From assembly GCA_007570785.1 (NCBI GenBank), contig ML660772.1:34511121-34575120 (forward strand): a DNA stretch of 64,000 nt, given 5' to 3'. Below are positions 26,801 to 38,800 of the stretch, in pieces. The stretch's first letter is position 1. Each line of letters starts with the position of its first letter. Position numbers and translations under genes: made by a program. This DNA is from Antilocapra americana (Eukaryota > Chordata > Mammalia > Artiodactyla > Antilocapridae). The notes beneath the pieces are model-generated. The model made no database searches and was not told where the DNA came from. It saw only the letters and a program-made list of their open reading frames with translations.

Positions 26801-29800
26801 AACCAGTGTTCTTTCTGCCATTCTACTCAAGAAGCCTTCATTATCTACTACGCCCGTGAGAATAAATATATGGCATTTCCTCCATTACAAATGATTGAAT
26901 CGTCCAAGTGAAATAGTACATTTGCATTTAGAGAAAGAGTACTTTCACTTTTCACAAAAACCACTTTATCAAACATCATCATTTCTGAATAATGGATAAT
27001 GCCAGTGTTTGGAAAGTCCAGTTCTTAGTCCGAACAAAACATTTTTTTTAAGTCTTTATTAATGCTACAATGTTTTCATGGTTTTAGAGAAACATGGTAA
27101 ACTGACATTTTGATTAATCAACTATTTCTTGAAATTTACAACCTCAAACGTTTGGTTCAACTGACTTTGTGACTATATGGCATCAAAACCTAGCTGAAAA
27201 TTTAATTACAATAACAAATTATTGACTAATATCAATAAGCATGTTTTTACAATTCTTATTTTTTGCTTGTATATCTCCAGAATTTTGGAACCTCTGAGAA
27301 TTCAACATTCCAATTTTCATGTACACATAAATCTTAAATTGGAAGAATTGCTATAACTATAAATTGAGGATTCCAGTTGATATCATAAAAGTATGTTACT
27401 ATCACTAAATTTGCAAATATTGGTGCCATACAGAAAGACTTGTTATGTACTAAGAAGAAATAATTTACTTATTTCCTAAAGCTCAATAGGATAAGTGTTA
27501 ATAACAACTTTGATGTCTGATGTTTAATAATTATCAGCCTTGAATAAATATTTTAAAATGACACCAGTAGTAGCCTTGTCTTCACCATCAGGTGCTTACT
27601 TTACTCAGCATTGGTTCACCCCTCCACCTCTTCCCTCCCACCTGTTTTGTGTAGTATTGAAATCATAACATTATTAAGAAATGATTATTGAACTCACGGA
27701 TCATTAGACTTTGGAATAAGAGTCCCAAGCTCCTTGATTCGGTAGTTAATATTATATCTTCTTCTTCTTTCAACTATTAAAAAAGAAATATTATTGATTA
27801 TTCTCATTAAAGGACAGTTCAATTTTGGTCAACTGTAAAGTTCCTTAATAATCTTTGAAAAACAATGAGCAAAAAATTCCATATAGTCAGAAGTGTACTT
27901 CTCAACAATGAAATAAAAATTCAAATGCATTTTATTCTAAAAGTAAAAAATAACAATATTAGAATTGTGATTCTAATATTCACAATGATTTCAAATCATT
28001 TTAAAACATTTTCTCTCAAAAATAACATTTTTATCATTATTTGAAATGCTATATTTACTTATATATTTATATCAGAGTGGGTATATATATGTACACATGT
28101 ATATATATATATATATATATATATTTACACACATACACATATGTGTGTGTATATACACTTTTTCTTCTCATATACTCCACTAAAAAGCTAACACAAAGTT
28201 TGGCTCATGGTAGGTATGTGTGCCCAAATAGACTATGACCTCTTTGAAGGCAGGGACCATTTCTTACTTCATTCTGCCAACCCAGAGGGCTTGGCTTGTA
28301 AGAGATGTTAAATGTATTTTGATTAGACTATAAATATACTTTTCTAATTTAACAACTTTTAATAATATACAGAACAGTGATTCTTAAGCTTTGGCATGCA
28401 TCAGATACATCTGGAAGGACTGTCAAATAAATAAAAATAAAATTGTACTCTGCACCTAGAAATTCTGATTTTAGTAGGACTAAGTTGGGGCCCAAGAATC
28501 TGCATTTCTAACAAATTCCCAGGTGTTGCTGATGCTGCTTGTTGAAAGCCCACACTTTGAGAATGACTGATATAGGTTTTTATTCAGAAATTATTATTTC
28601 TCTGTTTATATTCCCATGCATCCATTGCCTATGACAATGGATATGCATCTAATAAATTTTCGATAAATGTCAAATATACAAATAAGCAGAGCTTTCTATA
28701 TTGACCCTTACCTAAAACCAGTCTTATAGACCACAGAATAGCCATATAATCTATTCTATACTCACAGGATCAGGAACCATGACTTATATATAATCCTTTT
28801 TCAGTAGGTAACATTTTTAAAGCTTTTCAGGGAAATGAAAGAAGTAAAAAGTCACAAAGAAGAAAAAAACTGTATGTTGAAACATTAAACAATACATGTT
28901 TGAAAAATACAAATTGCTACTGGAAACAAAGAAAGTCCTAAAAAAATATCAATTGTCTTGGTGAATCTACTCTATGAAGCAATTTATCATGAATGAACTT
29001 GACCTTCTGCAATAATACATTGAGATTCCTCTGAAATTAGGATATAACTGATTCTCGAGAGAGATTATTTTCCTTCTTTGCCAGTTTTGTTTTCTCTGTG
29101 CAAGTAATTGAAAAAACTGACACCATATCAAAAACTGAAAAGAAAATAAACAAAGGCAAGCCTGATAGAAATACATTCATATTTTATAGTGAGAATTTAT
29201 TAATAATTCTATGTTCATACATACTCTCATATTATAAAACAGACTCTTAAATATAAGATGAAGATCAGCTATGAAGGATGTTCACATTTCTATCTCAAAA
29301 TAGGAGACTGGTGTAGTCCTATAATGTTTTTTCAAAATCTATTATTTAAATTTACCTTATGTAAAATATCAGAAATTCCTACTCTAACCTTATGAGATTG
29401 TGCTAATAAAATTTTAATGGCTAATTATAATGAGAAGTTTGTTTTCCCACTCTTTTCATATCCAGTACTAGTTGTTTGTAAAGGAGTCAAGTTTTAAGAA
29501 ATTACTAAATTACTTCATGTTATATGTGATTTCACTCTTTACAAAGTTTTTGATATATTTATTCTTTCCTGTCCTTAGAAACAGACAACAGATGCCTCTT
29601 TCCCAGACTCCATACTTGCGGGCCCCCTTTGCCTTCTCTTACCACATTCATCCTCACTGAGCAAGGCAGCCACAGGGCAACGGGATCTCCCTTCTAAACT
29701 ACACTCCGGGTAATTTACACTAGGAATATTCTCCCAAATGCCCTGAGCCTGTGCCAGCTATTTCCCAGGTTCATCCTCCTGAAGGAATATCATGACACCA

Positions 29801-32800
29801 AGGTGCTCACCCCAGGCCCAAGATGCAGACAAGGGTCAACTGTTTGCAGATATGTATGGAACTTAAATATACAAGATGAGGGGTTCACACTCATGTGTGA
29901 AGTCATATGCAGCATAGACTGTAATAGGCATAGAAAGAGAAGTGAAAGGGGCCATTGGGTAAGGGCTGACATTGACCCACCATGACTTTCCCACTCAAAA
30001 TTCCAAGGATCAAGTGGAGATCCAGTGGCCCAATCCGTTAGTGGAGCAGTACTTATACAAAATTTTGAGGATCTGAGAACTCATATTTCAAACCTGGCCT
30101 TCCTATCTTTAGGAAGGATAGAACATAATTTAGTATTTCTAGCTGGCTGCTGCTGCTGCTAAGTCACTTCAGTCGTGTCCGACTCTGTGTGACCCTATAG
30201 ACAGCAGCCCACCAGGCTCCTCCGTCCCTGGGATTCTCCAGGCAAGAACACTGGAGTGGGTTGCCATTTCCTTCTCCAATGCATGAAAGTGAAAAGTGAA
30301 AGTGAAGTCATTCAGTCGTGTCTGACTCCTAGTGACCCCATGGACTGTGGCCTACCAGGCTCTTCTGTCCATGGGATTTTCCAGGCAAGAGTACTGGAGT
30401 GGGGTGCCATTGCCTTCTCCTTTTCTAGCTTGAGTTACAGCTTTTAAGTATTTAGACATCTGTTAAGTGGGACCTTATTTGTCCTCTAGCCATGATCCTC
30501 ATAAATGTTAGGGAATATTTAGATTCATACTTAAAATTTGATATTAATTTTTGGTAAAATTGATAGCTCCAAAAAGTAAGATCACCAAGTAATCCAGATT
30601 ATTAGTAGAAAATACTTCTATAATGATCATGTGTGTGTGTCTGTGTGTGTGTGCACTGATTCAGTTACTCTGTGTGTCTGACTCTTTGCAACCCTATGGA
30701 CTGCAGTCTGCCAGGCTTCTCTGCCCATGGTATTTTCCAGGCAAGAATACTGGAGTAGGGTGCCATCTCCTCATCCAGGGGAAATTCCCAACCCAGGGAT
30801 TGAACCCATGTCATCTGTGCCTCCTATAGTGAGGGTGGATTTGTAACCACTGAACCATCTCTAATGATCACACCAGGCACCTATCATACTTTATATTAAA
30901 TGGCCTGTTATTTAAAGTGCCAACATATAGGAGAGAAGAAAGGAGAAAGGAAAGTAATAGTGGCCTTAAAACTAAAAGAGAAGGCTTTACTTCCTTGATG
31001 TGTTACTTCTTTCTGTTAACAACTAGTTCTGTCTTTCAGGTTCTTGTCTCACAAAATGCACCCATGCTTGTCTGCTCTGCCACTATGTGATTAGAAGCAA
31101 ATCATTTCCCTTTCCACAACTACTCTAAGGACTGTTATAACCATGAGCTAGCCTTCTCCTCCTTCATATACTCAGCCTACCCTCTGATGAAGACAGGTGT
31201 TTTATGAACAGATAGATGCAGGTTTCACAGGTACAGTTCAGTTCAGTTCAGTCGCTCAGTCGTGTCCAACTCTTTGTGACCCCACGGACTGCAGCATGCC
31301 AGGCCTCCTTGTCCATCATGACATCCCTGAGTTTACTCAAACTCATGTCCATTGAGTCTGTGATGCCATCCAACCATCTCGTTCTCTGTTGTCCCCTTCT
31401 CCTCCTATCTTCAACTTATCCCAGCATCAGGGTCTTTTCTAATGAGTCAGCTCTTCGCATAGGTGACCAAAGTATTGGAGCTTCAGCTTCACCATCACTC
31501 CTTCCAGTGAATATTCAGGACTGATTTCCATTAGGATGGACTGGTTGGATCTCTTTGCAGTCCAAAGGACTCTCAAGAGTCTTCTCCAACACCACAGTTC
31601 AAAAGCATCAATTCTTCGGTGCTCAGCTTTATCTATGTAACATCCATACATGACTACTGGAAAAAGCATAGCTTTGACTCGACAGAGCTTTGTTGGTAAA
31701 GTAATGTCTCTGCTTTTTAATATGCTGTCTAGGTTGGTCAAAACTTCTCTTCCAAGGAGTAAGTGTCTTTTAATTTCATGTCTGCAGTCACATCTGCAGT
31801 GATTTTGGAGCCCCCCAAAATAAAATCTGCCACTATTTCCATTGTTTCCTCATCTATTTCCCATGAAGATGGGACCAGATGCCATGATCTTAGTTTTCTG
31901 CATATTGAGCTTTAAGCCAACTTTTTCACTCTCTTTTATTTTCATCAAGAGTTTCTTTAGTTCTTCTTCACTTTCTGCCATAAGGATGGTATCGTCTGCA
32001 TATCTGAGGTTATTGATATGTCTCCCAGCAATCATGACTCTGGTTTATGCTTCATCCAGCCCAGCGTTTCTCATGGTGTACTCTGCATATAAGTTAAATG
32101 AGCAGGGTGACAACATACAGTCTTGACATACTCCTTTTCCTATTTGGAACCAGTCTGTTGTTCCATGTCCAGTTCTAACTGTTGCTTCCTGACCTGCATA
32201 TAGATTTCTCAGGAGGCAGGTCAGGTGGTCTGGTATTCCCTTCTCTTTATGAATTTTCCATGTTTGTTTTGGCCACACAGTCAAAGGCTTTGGCATAGTC
32301 AATAAAGCAGAAATATATATTTTTGTGAAACTCTCTTGCTTTTTCAATGATCCGATGGATGTTGGCAACTTGATCTCTGGTTCCTCTGCCTTTTCTAAAT
32401 CCAGCTTGAACATCTGGAAGTTCATGGTTCTCATACTGTTGAAGCCTAGCTTAGAGAATTTTGAGCATTACTTTGCGAGCATGTGAGATGAGTGCAATTG
32501 TGTGATAGTCTGAGCATTTTTCAGCATTGCCTTTATTTGGGATTGGAATGAAAACTGATTTTTTCCAGTACTGTGAGTTTTCCAAATTTGCTGGTATATG
32601 TAGCATCAATTTCAGTTAACCACATGTAAGGAAATTCCTGGTTTTAGAGCTTTAAAGATTTTATTTATTTTCATTGCATTCTTTTCTTATTTTTTATTTG
32701 GTTCTCAGAACAAAAATGCTTCACACTCAATTAGTCAAGCTGACTTAAGATAGTTAAGCACTATCTTAAGAGACATGAAAAAGCACTTTAAAGCTCACCT

Positions 32801-35800
32801 TGCCCCTAAACAACTTCCCTTGAATGCATTTACTCACCTCATGTGACCCATTATTGAAGGCAAATGGACCCCTAGGAAGGGATCAGAGCCCCCCCCCCAA
32901 TTTTTTTTGTAACAGTAGTAGAATTCAGCAGTACAACATAAGCAGTGTTTTAAAATAACTTATCATTGGGAAAGGAGGAGCAGATTGACACAGAAAGATA
33001 AGAACCTGGTGTTACATTTCTAGCTATTTAAATGGCATACATTTTCTTTTTAAAAAATTTTATTTATTTATTTTAATTGGAGGCTAATTACTTTACAATA
33101 TTAGTGGGTTTTGCCATACGTTGACATGAATCAGCCATGGGTGTACATGTGTTCCCCACCCTGAACCCCCCTCCCACCTCCCTCCCCATCCCATCCCTCA
33201 GGGTCATCCCAGTACCCTGAGCACCCTGTCTCATGCATTGAACCTCAACTGACAATCTATTTTACATACAGTAATATACATGTTTCAATGCTATTCTCTC
33301 AAATCATCCCACCCTTGCCTTCTCCCACAGAGTCCAAAAGTCTGTTCTCTACATCTGTGTCTATTTTATTGTCTCACATATAGGGTCATCGTTACCATCT
33401 TTCTAAATTCCATATATATGCATTAATGTACTGTATTGGTGTTTTTCTTTCTGACTTACTTCACTCTGTATAATAGGCTTCAGTTTCATTCACCTCATTA
33501 GAACTGATTCAAATGCAATCTTTTTAATAGCTGAGTAATGTTCCATTGTGTATATGTACCACTGCTTTCTTATCCATTTGCCTACCAATGGGCATCTAGG
33601 TTGCTTCCATGTCCTGGCTATTGTAAATATAGTGCTGCGATGATCACTGGGGTACACGTGGCTCTTTCAATTCTGGTTTCCATGGTGTATATGTCCTGCA
33701 GTGGGATTGCTGGCTCATATGGCAGGTCTATTTGCAGCTTTTTAAGGAAACTCCACACTGTTTTCCATAGTGGCTGTACTAGTTTGCATTCCCACCAACA
33801 GTGTAAGAGGGTTCCCTTTTCTCCACATCCTCTCCAGCATTTATTGCTTGTAGACTTTTGGATGGCAGCCATTCTGACTGGTGTAAAGTGGTACCTCATT
33901 GTGGTTTTAATTTGCATTTCTCTGATAATGAGTGATGTTGAGCATCTTTTCATGTGTTTGTTAGCCATTTGTATGTCTTCTTTGGGCAAATGTCTGGTTA
34001 GTTCTTTGGCCCACTTTTTGATTGGGTCATTTATTTTTCTGGAATGGAGCTGCAGGAGTTGCTTGTATATTTTTGAGATTAATTGTTTGTCCGTTGCTTC
34101 ATTGGCTATTATTTTCTCCCATTCTGAAGGCTGCCTTTTCACCTTGCTTTTAGTTTCCTTTGTTGTGCAGAAGCTTTTCATTTTAATCAGGTCCCATTTG
34201 TTTATTTGTGCTTTTATTTCCAATAGTCTGGGAGGTGGGTCATAGAGGATCCCGCTTTGGTTTATGTCAAAGAGTGTTTTGCCTATGTTTTCCTCTAGGA
34301 GTTTTATAGTTTCTGGTCTTATGTTTAGATCTTTGATCCATTTTGAGTTTGTTTTTGTGTATGGTGTTAGAAAGTGGTCTAGTTTCATTCTTTTACAAGT
34401 GGCTGTCCAGTTTTCCCAGCACCACTTGTGAAAGAGATTGTCTTTTCTCCATTGTATATTCTTGCCTCCTTTGTCAAAGATAAGGTATCCATAAGTGTGT
34501 GGATTTATCTCTGGGCTTTCTATTTTGTTCTATTGATATATTTCTGTCTTTGTGCCAGTACCATACTGTTTTGATGACTGTGGCTCTGTAGTATAGCCTA
34601 AAGTCAGGCAGGTTGATTCCTCCAGTTCCATTCTTCTTTCTCAAGATTGCTTTGGCTATTCAAGGTTTTTTGTATTTCCATACAAACTGTGAGATTATTT
34701 GTCCTAATTCTCTGAAAAAGACCTCTGGTAGCTTGATAGGAATTGCATTGAATCTATAGATTGCTCTGGGTAGTATACTCATTTTCACTATATTGATTCT
34801 TCCAATCCATGAACATGGTATATTTCTCCATTTATTTGTATCATCTTTGTTTTGTGGCTAATGGTTTGTCCATTTTATTTATCTTCTCAAAGAACCAGCT
34901 TTTAGTTTTGTTGATTTTTGCTAGAGTCTCCTTTGTTTCTTTTTGACTTATTTCTGCCCTAATTTTTATGATTTCTTTCCTTCTACTAACCCTGGAGTTC
35001 TTCATTTCTTCTTTTCCTAGTTGCTTTAGGTGTAAAGTTAGGTTATTTATTTGATTTTTCTCTTGTTTCTTGAGGTAAACTTGTATTGCTATGAACCTTC
35101 CCCTTAGCAGTGCTTTTACTGAATCTCATAGCTTTTAGGTTGTCATGCTTTCATTTTCATTCATTTCCATACATATTTTTATTTCTTTTTCTATTTCTTC
35201 TGTGATTTGTTGGTTATTCAGAAGCATGTTGTTTATGCTCCATATGTTTGTGTTTTTAATAGTTTTTTCCCCCCATAGTTGACATCTAATCTTATCACAT
35301 TGTGATCAGAAAAGATGCTTGAAATGATTTCAATTTTTTTTTTTTAATTTACCAAGGCTAGATTTATGGTCCAGGATGTGATCTATCCTGGAGGAGTTTT
35401 CGTGTGCACTTGAGAAAAAGGTGAAATTAATTGTTTTGGGGTGAAATGTTCTATAGATGTCAATTAGGTCTAACTGATCCATTGTATCATTTAGAGATTG
35501 TGCTTCCTTGCTAATTTTCTGTTTAGTTGATCTATCCATAGATGTGAGTGGGGTATTAAAGTCTTCCACTATTATTGTGTTATGTTAATTTCCCTGTTCA
35601 TACTTGCTAGCTTTTGCTTTACATATTGTGGTGCTCCTATGTTGGGTGCATATATATTTATAATTGTTATATCTTGTTCTTGGATTGATCCTTTGATCAT
35701 TATATAGGGTCCTTCTTTGTCTCTTTTCATGGCCTTTATTTCAAAGTCTATTTTATCTGATATGAGTATTGCTAGTCTTGCTTTCTTTTGGTCTCCATTT

Positions 35801-38800
35801 GTGTGAAATATTTTTTTCAGCCCTTCACTTTCAGTCTGTACGTGTACCTTGTTTTGAGGTGGGTCTCTTGTAGATAGCATATATAGGGGTCTTGTTTTTT
35901 TATCCATTCAGCCAGTCTTTGTCTATTGATTGGGGCATTCAGTCAATTTATATTTAAGGTAATCATTGATAAGTATAATCCCATGGCCATTTCCTGTTGT
36001 TTTGGGTTTGAGTTTTCTGTTTCCTCTCTAGAGAAGATCCTTTAGCATTTGTTGAAGAGCTGCTTTGATAGTGCTGAATTCTCTCAGCTTTTGCTAGTCT
36101 GTAAAACTTTTGATTTCTCCTTCATATCTGAATGAGATCCCTGCTGGGAATAGTCATCTGGGTTGTAGGTTTTTCTCTTTCATCATTTCAAGTATGTCCT
36201 GCCATTCCCTTCTGGCCTGAAGAGTTTCTGTTGAAAGATCAGCTGTTATCCTTATGCGAATCCCCTTGTGTGTTATTTGTTGCTTTCCTCTTGCTGCTTT
36301 TAATATTCTCTTTGTGTTTGATGTTTGTTAATTTGATTAATATGTGTCTTGGGGTGTTTTGCCTTGGGTTTATCCTGTTTGGCACTCTCTGGATTTCTTG
36401 GACTTGGGTGGCTATTTCCTTCCCCATTTTAGGGAAGTTTTCAACTATTATCTCCTCAAGTATTTTCTCACGGCCTTTCTTTTTGTCTTATTCTTCTGAG
36501 ACTCTCATGATTCAAATGTTGGGGCATTTAATATTGTTCCAGAGGTCTCTGAAGTTGTCCTCATTTCTTTTAATATTTTTTTGGTTTCTTTTGTTTGTTC
36601 TTCCTCTCTGCTTCATTTATTTCCACCATTCTATCTTCTACCTCACTTATCAGCTGCCTCAGTTACTCTACTGTTGGTTCCCTCCAGAGTGCTTTTGATC
36701 TCAATTATTGCATTATTCATTATTAACTGACTCTTTTTTATTTCTTCTAGGTCCTTATTTAAACATTTCTTGTATATTCTCAATCCTTATCTCGAGTCTA
36801 TTCATCTGAAACTCCATTTTGTTTTCAAGATTTTGGATCATCTTTACTATCATTATTCTGAATTCTTTCTCAGGTAGACTCCCTATCTCCTCCGCTTTTG
36901 TTTGGTTTGGTGGGATTTATCATGCTCCTTTACCTGCTAAATATTTCTCTGCCTTTTCATTTTTGCTGTGTTTGGGGTAGCCTTTCTTTATGCTGGCAGT
37001 TTGTGGTTCCTGTTTATTGCGGACGTTGCTCCCTGTGGGTGGGATTGGACTAGGGTCTTGTCAAGGTTTCCCAGTTAGGAAAGTTTGTGTTGATGTTCTG
37101 GTGGGTGAAGCTGGATCTCTTCTCTCTGGAGTGCAATGACGTGTCCAGTAGTGAGTTTTGAGGTGTCTATGGGTTTGGTTTGACTTTTGGCTGAATGGCA
37201 TACATTTTCTAAAGTCACTTTTATCTCTTTAAACTTTGCAGTCAATTGAGTTCAAACATAACTTAGTGCACTCATCTCCCTCATTGTGTTTTCTTCTTCA
37301 GAGAAAGAAAATGATCAAGGAGAGAACTTGAGATGTTTCAATTAATAAAAATATCTAGCTTTTCTGAGAGTTTGCATTGTCTAAACTGCCTCCAAAATAG
37401 CTTTACTAGTAAGTGTGTACACTTAATTTTGGTCATCTGACTTCAAAATATATATGGGCAACAATAAAACACCACACATTTTAACCTCCTTTCATTTCCT
37501 CTTGCATTGATTCATTTTGCTTAGAAAAAAGGAAAATATACTCACTGAGGTTGTGGTTGTCCTTTTTCTGTCTCTCTTTTGCCAAAGCTCCAGTATCTGT
37601 TTCTGATCAAAAGGAAAATAATTGAAACAGTACTTATTTCTACCTTACAATCCTTCTAGTCAACAAAATTCAGAAATACAAGTGAAAATAAAATATTACT
37701 TACTCCATGTGGTATAACAAAATTTTTTCAAATATTTAGAAATTTGAAACAACATATTAGTAAGAAGGCAGTGGCAAAACCTATGGGATTTTAATAGTAA
37801 AACCTGAATTTGTATTCTGGCCCTCTAATTAGTAGCCTTTGAATCTGTTACCTAAGTTCTAATCTGTGAAGTTGGTATGACACCCACTAAATATCATTGT
37901 TATGATTAAAAGAAGTAGAGCATACAATATATTAATCTGCTTAATCATTTTTATTAGAATTATTCTCAGAACTTTAAGATTATTCAAAACTATTTCAACC
38001 TAAATTTCCACAGCCTACACTTTTTATAAATAATAATGATTTCTAAATTTAAAGAATTGGAACTAACTACATTTTTCATATTCCTATCAAACAAATCCAT
38101 ACTTTAAGTAACAGACACTTCATGTGCTATGTGGTAGCACTTGGAATAGTCAGACTCCAAAATGGCCCACCATGATTCTCATTCATGATAATCATACTTC
38201 TGATGGTTTCCTTCCACACTAAATAGGATTGATCTGTGAAATTGATAAAATATTATGGAAGTGATTAGTGTGACTTTTAAGACTATGTCTAAAAGACATT
38301 TTCAGCTTCCCCCTTGGGTGTTCCTTGAATCACTACTTGTCACATCATGAGGACACTTAAGCAGCCCTGTGGAGAGTTCTACATGCTAAAGAACCAAGCA
38401 GCACTGACTGGGAAGATGTGTGAGTGAACCATCTTGGGAGTGCATCCTCTAGCCTGTCAAGTGGCAGATATCTGTATCTCTGGCCAACATCTTGACTGCA
38501 ACTTTACACAAGGCTCTGAGCTAGAACCAATTTTATAAATCACCCCTGGATTTCTTAAATATAGGGATTGTATGAGATAATTAATATTTATTATTTCAAC
38601 CTATTAAGTTTGGGGTACTTTGTTATATAGCAATAGATAATTAATACAATGTTTTTGAATTATTCTAGTTTTAAAATAGAAATATATAACTATATTTATT
38701 AAATTTTGATTATTTAAGATTAAATTAATTATTTTTACTCTAAATAATTTGAATGCATAGATATTTTTGAGTCATTTGTTAGATTCCAAGAATAGAAATA

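Larger units (their letters stand above)
21914..27697 (-). other. TFEC intron D-E
   Basis: 5.8 kb. Named contents are CHR-2 and Bov-tA (23152-23510), Bov-tA (24623-24820), an LTR-like block (24885-25330) and a hAT-like remnant (25595-25790). I see nothing in 21914-23151, 23521-24612 or 25791-27697 beyond AT-rich DNA. Confidence 0.85.
33048..37193 (-). mobile_element. L1 in the TFEC sense, missing the RT core
   Basis: A perfect 17-bp target duplication AATGGCATACATTTTCT at 33031-33047 and 37194-37210 brackets the element. Its 3' end is at the left. It holds the end of the 5' region, ORF1, the ORF2 endonuclease and the ORF2 C-terminus. Around 34853-34857 the sequence jumps from the segment before the RT to the segment after it, compared with the L1 at 1141-9067, removing about 1.2 kb including FADD. 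ORF2 C-terminal codons (34388-33618) stay open for 256 codons with the C-x3-C-x7-H-x4-C cluster intact. Confidence 0.92.
27774..37545 (-). other. TFEC intron C-D
   Basis: 9.8 kb, the second-longest intron. Contents: AT/TG microsatellite, L2 and MER5A remnants, BOV-A2, Bov-tA, BovB and a 4.1 kb L1, all listed separately. 28570-30135 and 32605-33030 hold nothing I can name, though 29580-29800 is GC-richer. A perfect 11-bp hairpin AATATTAGAAT/ATTCTAATATT lies at 27955-27980. Confidence 0.85.

Noticed and set aside
27955..27980. Perfect 11-bp hairpin AATATTAGAAT/ATTCTAATATT
   Set aside because: Lies 180 bp upstream of exon D in AT-rich intron; too short and too AT-rich to claim a role.
33538..34245. 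235-codon plus-strand frame
   Set aside because: It runs opposite to the L1 ORF2 C-terminal coding sequence, which is the real (fossil) frame.
36132..36698. 188-codon plus-strand frame, hydrophobic
   Set aside because: Antisense of L1 ORF1; the apparent membrane segments come from reversing Lys/Glu-rich codons.
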